Positions 9,979-20,768 of a stretch of DNA of 64,000 nt are shown piece by piece. The stretch is from Ursus arctos (Eukaryota; Chordata; Mammalia; Carnivora; Ursidae), in assembly GCF_023065955.2 (NCBI RefSeq), contig NW_026623008.1, positions 24,455,001 through 24,519,000 on the forward strand, written 5' to 3'. Each line of letters begins with the position of its first letter. Position 1 is the first letter of the stretch. The notes beneath the pieces were generated by a model that was given only the letters and a program-made list of their open reading frames with translations, did not search any database and was not told the DNA's origin. Made by a program: the position numbers and the translations under genes.

Positions 9979-10181
9979 CGGGAAAGGCTCCGCCCCCTCC
10001 TGGATCACAAACCCTTCGATAACATGCGTCAGGATTTGGGGTTTCACAATGGCCTGTGGTGGTTTATTCTCACCATTCTGGGGGGCAGTGCCGGTGATGC
10101 TGGAGGCAGAATTTCCGTTCCCTGAGGTCATGCCGGGGCTGCTGAGGTCGGTCAGTGCATGAACAATGCCCTGCCCTGTCT
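9979..10181 (-). CDS. PHC2: PHC2 coding exon 9 (HD1 motif; short-isoform start)
   Basis: A 203-bp exon, residues 515-582, encoding TGQGIVHALTDLSSPG, MTSGNGNSASSI and the conserved Polyhomeotic homology domain 1 words IVKPQILTHVIEGFVIQEG ending PFP. Acceptor TTGTACAG|AG at 10182, donor CCCG|GTACGG at 9978. The donor is non-consensus after GT and is followed by U-rich intron sequence. The ATG at 10131-10129 (codon 532) would start a protein of about 323 residues, the size I recall for the annotated human short PHC2 isoform, which keeps HD1, FCS finger and SAM but lacks the disordered N-terminal half. This exon follows the intron with the two CpG islands, consistent with an internal promoter feeding it. 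Confidence 0.94.
10129..10160 (-). promoter_or_regulatory. PHC2: Two-codon uORF and start codon of PHC2 short isoform
   Basis: Within exon 9, out of frame, ATG-CAC-TGA lies at 10160-10152. Twenty bases later is the in-frame ATG (10131-10129) of the short isoform. In transcripts starting from an internal promoter the two-codon uORF would be met first, unless the new leader exon carries other ATGs. In the long isoform these bases simply encode Val-His-Ala-Leu-Thr. The main ATG has G at -3 but A at +4 (moderate context). Confidence 0.5.
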
Positions 10182-10624
10182 CTGTACAAGGGAGAGTAGG
10201 AAAACACAAGCAGGGGAGGTCAGAACCAGGTGCAGAGCAGCAGAAGGACAGCAGGGACTCAGCATGTGCCTGGCTTTTTCCACGGAGCCAAACGACAATG
10301 CAAACCAAGCAGTCCCCTCCCTCAGTGACCTATTTAAAAGTGGTAGGGTCCATGGACATGCCACCAAGTGCGACTATAATCAGCTCCGCAACGAGGCAGC
10401 TAATCAGCTAGCAGTATTTCTTAATTTCCCAACTGTGCTAAAAACAGTACGACCAAGTTAAACAGACAAGAATTCTCTTTGGGGAGTTAAGACCTTGGTC
10501 AACATTGATCTGGACAAACAAGGTCAACTTCAGTTCAAGGGAGAAAACGTATTTAAAGTGATGTTCTACAACGAAGACGAAAGGCTGCACTAGATATAGG
10601 GGCTTGGGGTATGATGGGGTTTTG

Positions 10625-10859
10625 TTTTTGTTTTTTTTTTTTGTTTTTTTTTTGTTTTTTTTAAAGATTTTATTTTTATTTATTTATTCGACAGAGATAG
10701 AGACAGACAGCGAGAGAGGGAACACAAGCAGGGAGATGGGAGAGGAAGAAGCAGGCTCATAGCAGAAGAGCCTGATGTGGGGCTCGATCCCAGACCGCCG
10801 GGATCACGCCCTGAGCCGAAGGCAGACGCTTAACCGCTATGCCACCCAGGCGCCCCAAT
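10625..10859 (-). mobile_element. Can-SINE with perfect target duplication
   Basis: Minus-strand copy: T-rich tail at 10625-10662, head ending GCCACCCAGGCGCCCC at 10856. It is bracketed by the direct repeat ATGATGGGGTTTTG at 10611-10624 and 10860-10873 (14 of 14), which suggests a relatively recent insertion. Confidence 0.95.
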
Positions 10860-11283
10860 ATGATGGGGTTTTGGGGAGAGAGAGATTACACCTTCTATGA
10901 AGGTCCACAGAGAAGGATTCGATTCTAAGCATCCTGTGAAATGTCAAAGTACTGAACCCCAGAGATGAACGCCAAGGGAACAAGAGGGCTGGGCCCCAAC
11001 TGAACACAGTGCTTTCCGGAGGCTGGTTATCTGGGGTCATGCGCTGAGATACAAACACATTCAATTTCGCCCCAAGGTCGCCGAGGCTGTGGGGCTCTAG
11101 GCTGCATCTGCTGGCCCCCAGCTCTTGATCGAGCCCCCTGCCCTGTTCTCAGCTCCACACGGTCTGGTCCTCAGCCAACCACAGAGTCCTCCCCTCTGGG
11201 GACACTCCTGCCTGAGGTCATCCCCCACGGGCTTGCTGGCCTTCCCCTGAAGGACCAGACAGAGCGCTCTAAAAGGTGTGCTG

Positions 11284-11510
11284 AGGGGCGCCTGGGTGGC
11301 TCAGGTGGCTCAGCGTGCAACTCTTGATTTTAGCTCAGGTCATGATCGTGGGGTGGTGAGACTGAGCCCTGTGTCGGGCTCCCTGATTGGCAGGGAGTCT
11401 GCTTAAGATTCTCTCCCTCTCCCCCTCCCCCAACTTGAGCACCTGTGCTCTCTTTGTCTCTCTCAAGTAAATAAATAAAATCTTAAACAAACAAACAAAC
11501 AAACAAACAA
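11284..11510 (+). mobile_element. Can-SINE
   Basis: Head GGGGCGCCTGGGTGGCTCAG (with a short GTGGCTCAG duplication), TC-rich body, AAATAAATAAAATCTT then an (AAAC)n tail. Target duplication GTGTGCTG at 11276-11283 and 11511-11518. Confidence 0.95.
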
Positions 11511-12834
11511 GTGTGCTGGTCTCCACTTGGCCAGCCCCTCTCTTGAGCTGCTCCACGCTTTAGAGGTACAAAACTTCTTTACCTCCCTTTTGCCACCCCC
11601 TCCCTGCCCCTTTCCAGGACCATTCTCTACCACCACCAACTGTATGAGCTGAGGTTGCCTGTAACCTGGAACTTCCTAAAAAAGAAAAGAGAAAGAAAAA
11701 GCCATTTCTTTATTGCAACAAGCCTACTAATATTAAGTATAACCTGCGTGTGTTACATACTTGAAAAATGATTTTAGTACATTAGTTAAGTGAGTTTTGT
11801 ATAAGACTTTTTATGTTGATTCTCTTATTTCCTGTAAAAGACTGAAAATCCCACCAAAGAACGGGAATTCAGTGCCTGACATGGAACATGGAAAAATAAC
11901 AATAAACTCATTTTGGAAAAGGTTTATAACCGGTTCATTTTCTTTCTAGCAGCCCTAATGCTTGATAAACCAGAATAAATCTTGTTTGATGAAAAAGAAT
12001 GTACTGTAACCCATGCTGTCACTCCTCAGATTTCCGTAATTCAACGGTAATTTCAGAGCTGAGCAGGAGTCATCCATGAGACACGAACGACGAGATGGTT
12101 TTAAATTGATTTTTGCTTGAGACAGAGTCACGCCGGCAAGCTAGAAAGATTCTCTTAAGTGTTCACAATCATTTGAAAAAAAATTTTTGACAGCTTTGAC
12201 TTTACGGTAGAGATGGAAATTTTCCCCTTTAGAATTAGTCTTTCTGCACTATAAAGATGTTTGGCAACAACAACAAAATCTTTCCTTAACTGTCCATGAA
12301 TAACAAGCAGGACTGAGTCAATCGAACTGCATCAATCAAATTAAATTTCTCTGCTTTTAAATTTTAAACATTTAAGCCTGCATTTACATGGTTACATTTT
12401 CTTTTATTTAATATTTTAAATACGCAAATATATATTTTACTTAAAATGATAAATGTTGTTAAAATATAAAACCGAATAAACGTTAACATTTTATTTTTAG
12501 ACGGTGCTTATTTCCTTCCGGTGTAATATCCCGATTTCTCTAATGGGCTACAGATTCTATAATCACAAGATTAGAAAGCCTGGTTCAATCCCTTACCAGC
12601 GCTTGGACCTTCTCTATCATACTCCTACCCAGTGCTTCCTGGGCATTTGTTTGAATACCTCCAACGACAAAGGAACTACCTCTGGAGTAGTCTGCTCCCA
12701 CCGTGGATAGTTCAATTAAAAAGTTGTTCTTTACTATGAGCCAAAAACCCATCTCCTGTTAATTTCTGCCTGCCCATTCTGGTTCTGTTCCTTAAGACCA
12801 TGCAGAACAAGGCTAATCATATTTGTATAATGGG

Positions 12835-13045
12835 CAAAAACACGGGCTTAGACCTGGCTTAGAGACTGGTCTTTATCACTCAAGTGAATTAGGGGCAGGT
12901 CCTCAACTCTCTCTAGGCCTCGGTTTCACTAGCTGTGAAATGAGGACAATTACAATACCTCCCCCACAGTGCTGGGTGGCTCTGCGGACCACATGAGATA
13001 ATCCAGCAGTGGCCGGCTAGGAAATGCTCAAGAAATGCTCTTGGT
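12835..13045 (+). repeat. MIR SINE
   Basis: CTCTAGGCCTCGGTTTCACT, GTGAAATGAGGACAATTACA, ACATGAGATAATCCAGCAG. Confidence 0.7.
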
Positions 13046-16000
13046 GTCAGAAAGCACATCATTCACGACCACAGTGTATCTTCTCTCCTCTAGGCCAAGC
13101 TCCTTTTGCTGCTTCGACTATTCCTTGAACAAAAGGCTCCAAGTTCATCATCATCCTATGTGTCCTGTTTGTGTCTTTTCAAGTCAGGGACCCGGTCAAT
13201 ACTAACACAAAAATCAAGTGCATTGATCTAAGAGATTGGATTGGTACGATTTTGGTTTTGTTCCTTTTAAACACGGTCACATTCCTGACTGAGAGCACAG
13301 GAGGAGGGGAGTAAGCGACTCCCTTGTTTTAGTTTAGAAAATTAATCCATTCTCCTTGAATTCTGGGATCATTCCCACCTCCGGCTTTTCATGGATATTC
13401 ATCACCAAACTGCTTCTGATATCTTGTCTCCTTTTATGGGATCCCTGCATCCTGGCTTGATTCTCCTCCCCCACCCCCTTCCCTCCTGTCTCGCAAAGCG
13501 CTGTCTATTAATGTGCATCGGGGCACTGCGAGACGGGGCGGCGCAGGCATAACTCTTGAGGTCAGATTCTTTCCTAGTGCCAAATACAGCAGTGAACAGA
13601 CACACTGGTTCAGTAGCTCAGAGTTGACGGAGCCGATACTTAACTCCGGGGAGCAAAGACGCTTTGGAATCTAAGTTTTTTAAAAAGGATCTTATTAAGC
13701 AGGAGAACAAATAAAATCCCTTCACCCTAAAGTTAGAAACGATCACTCTCCATTATAACTCTGGGGCAGGTTGCAGAAGAGACGGAAGCCAGGGGACAGA
13801 GGGAGGGCGATTGAGGAATATACAAAGGTTTGCAGTCATCTTGGAGGCCAAGGCCCCCTCGTCTGCTTTAGGAACAATGGAGTTGGGGCTATTTCTGGAA
13901 TGACCAAACACAATCTCACCCCCTGCCAAGCCCAGCATGCTGAGATTAATTTAATCTACTTCCCCGCTCTCCCAGACTGCTCTGCAGCCTGCTTGAGGGA
14001 AAGCAGCTTAATAGGGAAACTTGCAGAAACCTGTCCTGCCGGCTCTGAGGCCAGATGAAAGATAAAGAAAGACTCTGTCTTAGGAATTCTTTGTTTCTGA
14101 ATTCTCTTGACCAGTCCTGAGGCTGGTGCTGCTGCTAGAGATTCCCACAGGTCTCAAAAGCCATTACACACAGCTAGGCACCTGAATCTGAAAGGTGGAA
14201 GCCAGGACGCCATGAGCACGAGAGGCTGCAGGAGGGAAGGGGGGCCAAGCTTTGGTGGTGGTGAAGGTGTCGGGAGGGAGAAGCTAGCCTTTAATGAAGC
14301 TGCCCACAAAGGGCAGTCTTTAGATAGGAATAACAGGACAGTATGTTCTGGGGAAGCTGTTATATGTCTCAGCCTCTAGGCTGCTTCTCAGTTCTGGTCT
14401 CATTCATAGGCTCTGGCAGAAATAGCCCTTACAGGGGCCGGATAAAACAGGAAGAACCACCCAGCAGCCTGGTTGTGAGATTCTCTGCTGCAGGGTTGGT
14501 CCCTTCTGCTAGGCAGAGCAAGTTTCTTTAGGCAAGCGCTGTCTTGTCACCTCTGTATCTTCAGGGGCTAAACCCCATGCCCGCTCTAGGACAGCTAGTT
14601 AATGTCTGTTAAACTGGATGGTCTAGAACCCATGGTCTCAGTCTTTGCCGGTCTCCCTAGTCTCAAACAGGGCACTTGGCACCATCTGAGATTTGTAAAT
14701 TACCTACTGAGGCTATAATGATTTGAGAGTAGTCAGGCCAGTGCCTTCTACAGGACTGGCATTCTGGGTACCTGGTTATAAAGAACAAGAGCTACTCCTT
14801 GGTCCATTTCTTCTCATTAGGGTGGGGATTTCTTCAGTAAGAAGGAGCATTAAGTTGCCCCAAAGGCTGGAGTTCTGGATTCCCTGGCCCCTTTGAAATA
14901 TGTGTGCGGCCTCCAGGCATCCGGAAAGGCATGATGACCTCTAGAGTCAGAGGCTGGGAGGCTCCTATAAAAATGGCCCCGCCCACAGGACAAGTCACTA
15001 GGTGTCCAGAGAGGCTGAGCTCTCCTGCCCACTGAAGGTAGAGGTCTGGCTGGCTACAGCTACGCAAAGCCTGGGCCATTTTAGAACCAGTTCTGATGTT
15101 CTTTACCTGTGCAGATTTAAAAAAATCAGACAAAAAAAGTGAATAGAAAAGTAAAAAACAAACAAACAAAAAACCAACAAAACCAAAAATCAGTGATGCT
15201 GGAGTCTGGTTTGGGACTGACTGTTGTTATGGGTATTTCAGATGACCTGGCAATTCGTTGTGTTTGCTCCTCAAACGAGTCATCTGGAAGACCTGACCTC
15301 AGAGGAACCAGAGGGCAAGCTGCGCCTCTTCTACCCCATCAGTCAGCCTGCTCCGTGGCTTTCGTCTCTATTTTCTCCAGACGGGAGGTGTGTTTTAATT
15401 GACAAGACTTCTAACTACCCTTCCTTGACTGTAGCCGGAGTGAGCCAGAGCTAATGGAGTTAATCAAGAATTTAAGGAAGCAAAGTAGGTGATAACATGG
15501 GTCATTTGCTTGCAGCAGATCCTGCCCGACAAATGGCAAAACAAGGCTGCTTATGCAACACGAAGCATTCTCTCCAGGCCCCTGGCTCTGAATTCACGCT
15601 CTCCGTGCCTCAGCTTAGCAGGCCCAGTCACGGGGCCAGGCTGGGGGACAGCAGGAGTCCCACAGCCCTGCTAGCTCTGGAGACAGCCCGTGTGGAGCAC
15701 CTGCAGCGTGCCAGCCCGGGAAACCGTATCCAGGAGGCAGGAGGCGGAGAGCAGCTGGCCCGGTGGGCGGTAGCACAGCACAGCGAGCGGAGGGAGGTGA
15801 CGTCCGCCGGCCGCGCTTACACTCTCTGCAGTTCTATTTGGGCGCCTCGAGAAACTGGCGCCATTCGGAAAGGGAGGGAGGTAAGCTATTTCATAAACGC
15901 CCGTTTGCTGGCATCCCTCCACCGCCCCTGCGGGAGGTGGGAAAGTGAAGCGGGGGAGGGGGTGGCGATGAGAGCGAAAGGGGTGGGTAGAAATAGGTGG

Positions 16001-16559
16001 GGGGGGGGGGGGACGAGGAGCGGGGGAGCGAGGGGAGGAGGAATGGTGGCTCCATCCCGGGACCCTGACTGAGTCCATCAATCAAAGAGATTCATCTGGT
16101 TAACAACCTTCTTTAAAATGCAAATAGACACCCGCGGTCATTCACACCTGGCTGTGAAGCACTTGACAGATAAGCAGAGAGCTCTCCCCCCGATTTCGGG
16201 GCTGCAGGCTTGGTGGGAGGGGTGCGAGGGGCGAGTGATTATTCTGGATCACCGACCGTAGAGCACACAGGGCCGGAGCCTAGCCTCTTGATTTTCCAGA
16301 TGAGGAGAAGTGTGCGTTTGAGAACCAAGGCAAGAGTGGATGCCACGTACGTGGAAGGCAGTCCACAACACGCGCAGAGGGGCTCGTAGCACGGGAGAAA
16401 TGACACGCCCTGTCCCGCCCCGGGTCCCGAGTACCAGAAGGCAGGAGGCCCCGACGCCCAATGTTTTAAGCTTCTCGATTCCGCCAAGGCCCCATCTGTC
16501 AGACACAGAAGAAATCCTTACCTCGAGGACACACAGCAGGCTCCGGCCCTCACCATCCT

Positions 16560-17260
16560 GCTCCTCGGAGTACCTCCCGCGCTCTGCCAAACAGAGCAGC
16601 CCGCTCTCACCGAGCTCTCTCGGGGGGCGTTCTGGGCACCAGGCTGCGCAGTCGCGGGAGGGCGAGGCTCGGTCCGGGCCTGGGTCCCTGCAGGGGAGCC
16701 CGGCCGGCAGAAGGAAAGGGAGGCCGAGCCGCTGTCGGTGTCACAGCCACGTGCCCCGGTGGAGTCTGGGCCAGGAGGACCGGAGCGCACCCGCGCTCCC
16801 CGGCTCGGCAGCATGTGGGCCGAGCGGCTCCGGCCAAGGCGTCCGGGCGGGCGGCCCCGCCTCCCCTGGCGGCCATTACCATACAGCTGACGCGCCCGCC
16901 GTCTCCGAGGACACAGGCGCAGCGCGCGGCCCTCCTGACTCACCCACAAGCCCCGGCTACGGTGTACATAAGCTGAATTGTCAACAGCTGAATGTTTTCC
17001 AAGCCGCCACCCCCGGCTACGACGGAAGGACTCAATGGAGCGCACGGCCGCCCTCCCCCACGCAGGTCAGGACAACGGGAGCGCTGGGGGATTTCCGAAC
17101 AGCTGCGGGAACTGCCGCCCGGCCCGCAGACGGACCGCCACGGGGTCCTGGGGCAACCGGACCGCGCTCAGCGGCAGCACCTGCAGGACCACGGGGTGAC
17201 TGCCCACGGGACGGGTCCATGCACCAGGGAAGAGCGGCTACCTCGGACTGCAGGGAGTCA
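16560..17260 (-). promoter_or_regulatory. PHC2: Second CpG island in intron 8, candidate alternative promoter
   Basis: About 700 bp of CpG-dense sequence with GGGGCGGGGC-like and CGCGC words, again between exons 8 and 9 and nearer to exon 9. Immediately left of it, on the minus strand, CCTCGAG|GTAAGG (donor at 16521-16520) is a strong splice donor that could end a leader exon. All three minus frames between the island and this donor are closed or lack an ATG in frame with exon 9, so any such exon would be untranslated. An octamer ATGCAAAT lies at 16118-16125. Confidence 0.6.
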
Positions 17261-17534
17261 GGGAGGGGTTTCAGACTTCTACTTAGACGGAGCCAGGCCC
17301 GCGGGATCCACTGCTGTGGTTGCGGGCTCCGCGATGGTCTCCCACCAGAGTTCTCCGGCAGGTGCTAGGACTTCAAAAGACACAATGTCTGGATCGCGCG
17401 GGACAGGCTCTACACTGGAGACCTTAAGATCACAGAAGATGGACGTCAGAGCGGCAGAGTGGAAGGAGTGCTGGCTCTGGGTCGGAGCCAGAGCCTCTGG
17501 GTCCATATTCTGCAATCTGGTTACATCTTTGATT

Positions 17535-17665
17535 TATCTGTGAGCTTCAAGCACTTGGTACCTGCTCTGAGCCTTAGTCTCTCCATCTGTAAAAATGAGG
17601 ATCACACTGCCTATGTTGCGAGGTTACTGTGAATATTAGAATTTTTATATGTAAGATGCATGGCA
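17535..17665 (+). repeat. MIR SINE fragment
   Basis: CTGAGCCTTAGTCTCTCCAT, CTGTAAAAATGAGGATCACA, GCGAGGTTACTGTGAATATT. Confidence 0.7.
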
Positions 17666-17694
17666 CTGATCTCATTTAGAAGCTGTGCAAAGCG

Positions 17695-17850
17695 GCTGTT
17701 AAGACTCTGGGATCAGAAAGCCTTTAGGCTTAAATCCTAGTTTGTAATCCTGGACAAGTTACTCGAGGCCTTAGTTTCCTTATCTGTAAAATGGGTACTT
17801 AGACCTGTCTCACTTGGGCCACAGTAAGGATTAAATAAGATAAGGCAGGA
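17695..17850 (+). repeat. MIR SINE
   Basis: GACTCTGGGATCAGAAAGCC, TTAGTTTCCTTATCTGTAAA, AAGGATTAAATAAGATAAGG. Confidence 0.75.
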
Positions 17851-20725
17851 ACAACACAGTGGAACAGGTTGGACTTGGCCTTAGGAGGGCTAACATCACT
17901 GAAACCTGAGGTATTAGGAAACCTGCCTTAATCCCTTAATCTCACTCTCACAGAGGCTGGCTTCTTGTAGCTCCAGGGCAGAGCTATTCTTCCACGGGCC
18001 CAAACTCAGGTACCATTCATGCTCCTCAGACACCCTGCTCTACTCAGGGTGTCCTGTTCTTGCCCTCTCCGGGTTTGGCTTCAGGAAGAAATGTTACTGC
18101 CACAACAGCAACACAACAGAAATGCACCTGCTTTCAGGGCGAACCAAATGTCTCAATTCACCTTCTACAGTCTTTAATCCCAAGGATGAGGCAACCACCT
18201 CGCTCCCTTTTCTATATAGTTCTTTCAGAGTCTCAGGGTATGACACAGAGCAGAACCCCAGAAGCCAGACAAGGTGACTGTGAAGAACCACTTTACCTAC
18301 AGAGCAGTAAATTCATGGAATTTGTAAAGCCAGGAGGTAGTTTAGCCTGTGAAAAGAAGTTAGTTTAAAAGGCTGAAGATAAAATTGTGGAAGATGGGTT
18401 TCTAATAGTTGAAAAAAAAAAAAAGATAACTAGAAATGTTTAAATTCCTTCATTATTTTCAGGTTGATAATAAGGAAAGGCCACTATGTTGCCTGATACG
18501 CTGCCTCATTTATTTACCAACTGCAGGCACACTAGTATTCCCAGATAAATGAGACAGAGAGGGGGAGAGGGAAAGGGAGGGAGACAGAGAAAGTGGGGAA
18601 GAAGCTAAGCCTCGGCTGTCTCGCCAATATAATGGGATAGATCATACTTATCTTGCAAACCAATCCTCCTGACCATTTTTGCTCATGGCAAACATTCCTC
18701 TCTCCCTTCCTAAAATCATCGTCCGAGTCTGCAATCACCCGACTTTGCTCCCAATCAGCTGATAGTACAGATTAATACGGACTACTGGAGGCTTGAAAAC
18801 ATGGACTTCACTGATTTTTGTAAAAACAGTATTTGACTGGCATTAATGTTTCAATTTAAAGCGTCCTTTGCTTTGATCGTTTAAACATGTCTTAATATAG
18901 ACTGGATGAATACAGATCACACCAGATTTGGATTGTATGGATTTAGGCCCCATATGGATGGTTTCGAATATGCTAAGGATATCAGGAAGAGGGATACTTA
19001 TACACTATTTGAGACATAATAGTCATGCAACTAAAGCCTAAACAATAACCCCCAGTGGTCAAGAGCTCTCATTTTCTTGCCAACCGTCTCAAGCCTGGTC
19101 CTCCTGACCTACTGGAGAAGAGCTGGTTATGACACAGCATCTGACAGGCATCTCTTTTTAAGAGAAGCTATAATAAATTCCACTGCTGAGAAGAAAACCA
19201 TCCAGGAAGCAGATATTTGCTTTAAAGGCAGCCCTAATAGCAAACCGAGACTCACTTCAACATCTGGATTTCTCTCAGAACTGGCAATGCCTTTTCAATA
19301 ACAATCCTTTCCTTGGCGACGTCGAAAGAACGTGCTCTTCTTTTGGACTTATCTAAACTAAAAAATCATTTGGAAATTGAAAGAAAAGGAAAGCACATCC
19401 TTTTTCACGAACTATAAATAATCTGGAAGGGGAAGGGGAAAAAAAACCCTATTAAGTTTATCATGCTGGCTGGAGATGGTCTTACAATGAATCACACAAC
19501 AACAATTTATTAAATTATGTGCTATGTTTCTTACTACACTTTCTTTCTCCAAAATCTAACATTCTTAATTGTATAACTCGTGATTAACTATAAAACAGCC
19601 CGTCTCTTGACTATGTCAATCACACTCTACTTTTGTTATTGATGGGAAAAAGCCCAGAATCTCTAAGATTTTTGTCTTGGATAAACAAATGGTTGATTAT
19701 TTTCCTAACAATTCCCCAAATGTCATAAAGCTGAACCAAGCATGGCTTGCCTCTGAGCTTCTCAAATCAGTGGTCTGATGTAGCTGGTAATTCAAACTGA
19801 AATTCTGAAATAAGTTAATGCTCAAAATGAAACCTACAGCTATTTGAGATGTGAATAAGTCGTCCCAACAGGCCCACTTTTTGATTTTTTTTTTAAAAGA
19901 GAAAACATGCTCGGAATCTTTAAGTGGTGACTCACATTATAGTTTAAACCATGCCATAAGAACTTTTAAAATATAAATCTACATATGTTCATACATCTAC
20001 CTTGAGGGGTAGGCCAGCTTTGCTTTCCACCAAACAAGGTGCCAAGTCACTGCAGAGAGAGTCATTCCTGTTACTGGCACAAAGGCCTCATGGGGGCAGA
20101 TTGCATAAGGCAGCCAGTCCTCACCCTGCTTTTCCACGGGGGTGGAAAACACAATAGCATCTCTCTACCACCACTTTGGCGAGATTCCTCCCGACCACAG
20201 AAAAGTCATCATCTTCATCTTCCAGTTGCAAAATGGCACAAAACGAAGGGAATAAAAGAGAAACTATCACTTAGGAAGACTCCTTATTCTCATTTCCCTA
20301 CTCTCCTCTCTAGTAGCTGTATCTTTTCAGAAGAGAATCTTTTTGAGGATGGGACCAAATCTGTCTGGACAGTACATGACCCTGAAAGCTGGGAGAACTT
20401 TACTATAAACTTGGAATGACACAAAAAGGGGGGGGGGGGGAACAACCCTTGGGAAGTATCATACGAGTGCAGAGCAGCATTACCAGGCCTGGAACCATCA
20501 TCCCATTCCCCGGTTCTTTAAATTTAAATTTTATTTTGGCTTACTGATCCATGTGAACTGAAAGTGAAGGTCTCTGATAGGAAGTGGCTGAACTTTATTC
20601 TGCAAGTGGTTACCAAATGCCTAGCATGAGGCCCACAGCCCAAAGGAGGCCAGAGACATAGAGGAAGAGTCTAAGACTCTAAGTCATCCTCTTTATACAT
20701 TCACAACAGGGAAAAAAAAAAGACA

Positions 20726-20768
20726 AAAAGACATGGACTCACAGGCAAAAAGACACGGACTCACAGGT
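20726..20768. repeat. About 24-bp tandem duplication
   Basis: AAAAAGACATGGACTCACAG is followed by AAAAAGACACGGACTCACAG. Confidence 0.85.

Noticed and set aside
11284..11510. tRNA-like heads of the Can-SINEs as tRNA genes
   Set aside because: They are SINE promoter heads followed by CT-rich bodies and A-tails, not folded tRNAs with acceptor ends.
16340..17368. Long plus-strand open frame (342 codons) over the smaller CpG island
   Set aside because: GC-rich sequence lacks AT-rich stop codons by chance; composition is Arg/Gly/Pro/Ser-rich, no family resemblance, no consistent splice context on the plus strand.
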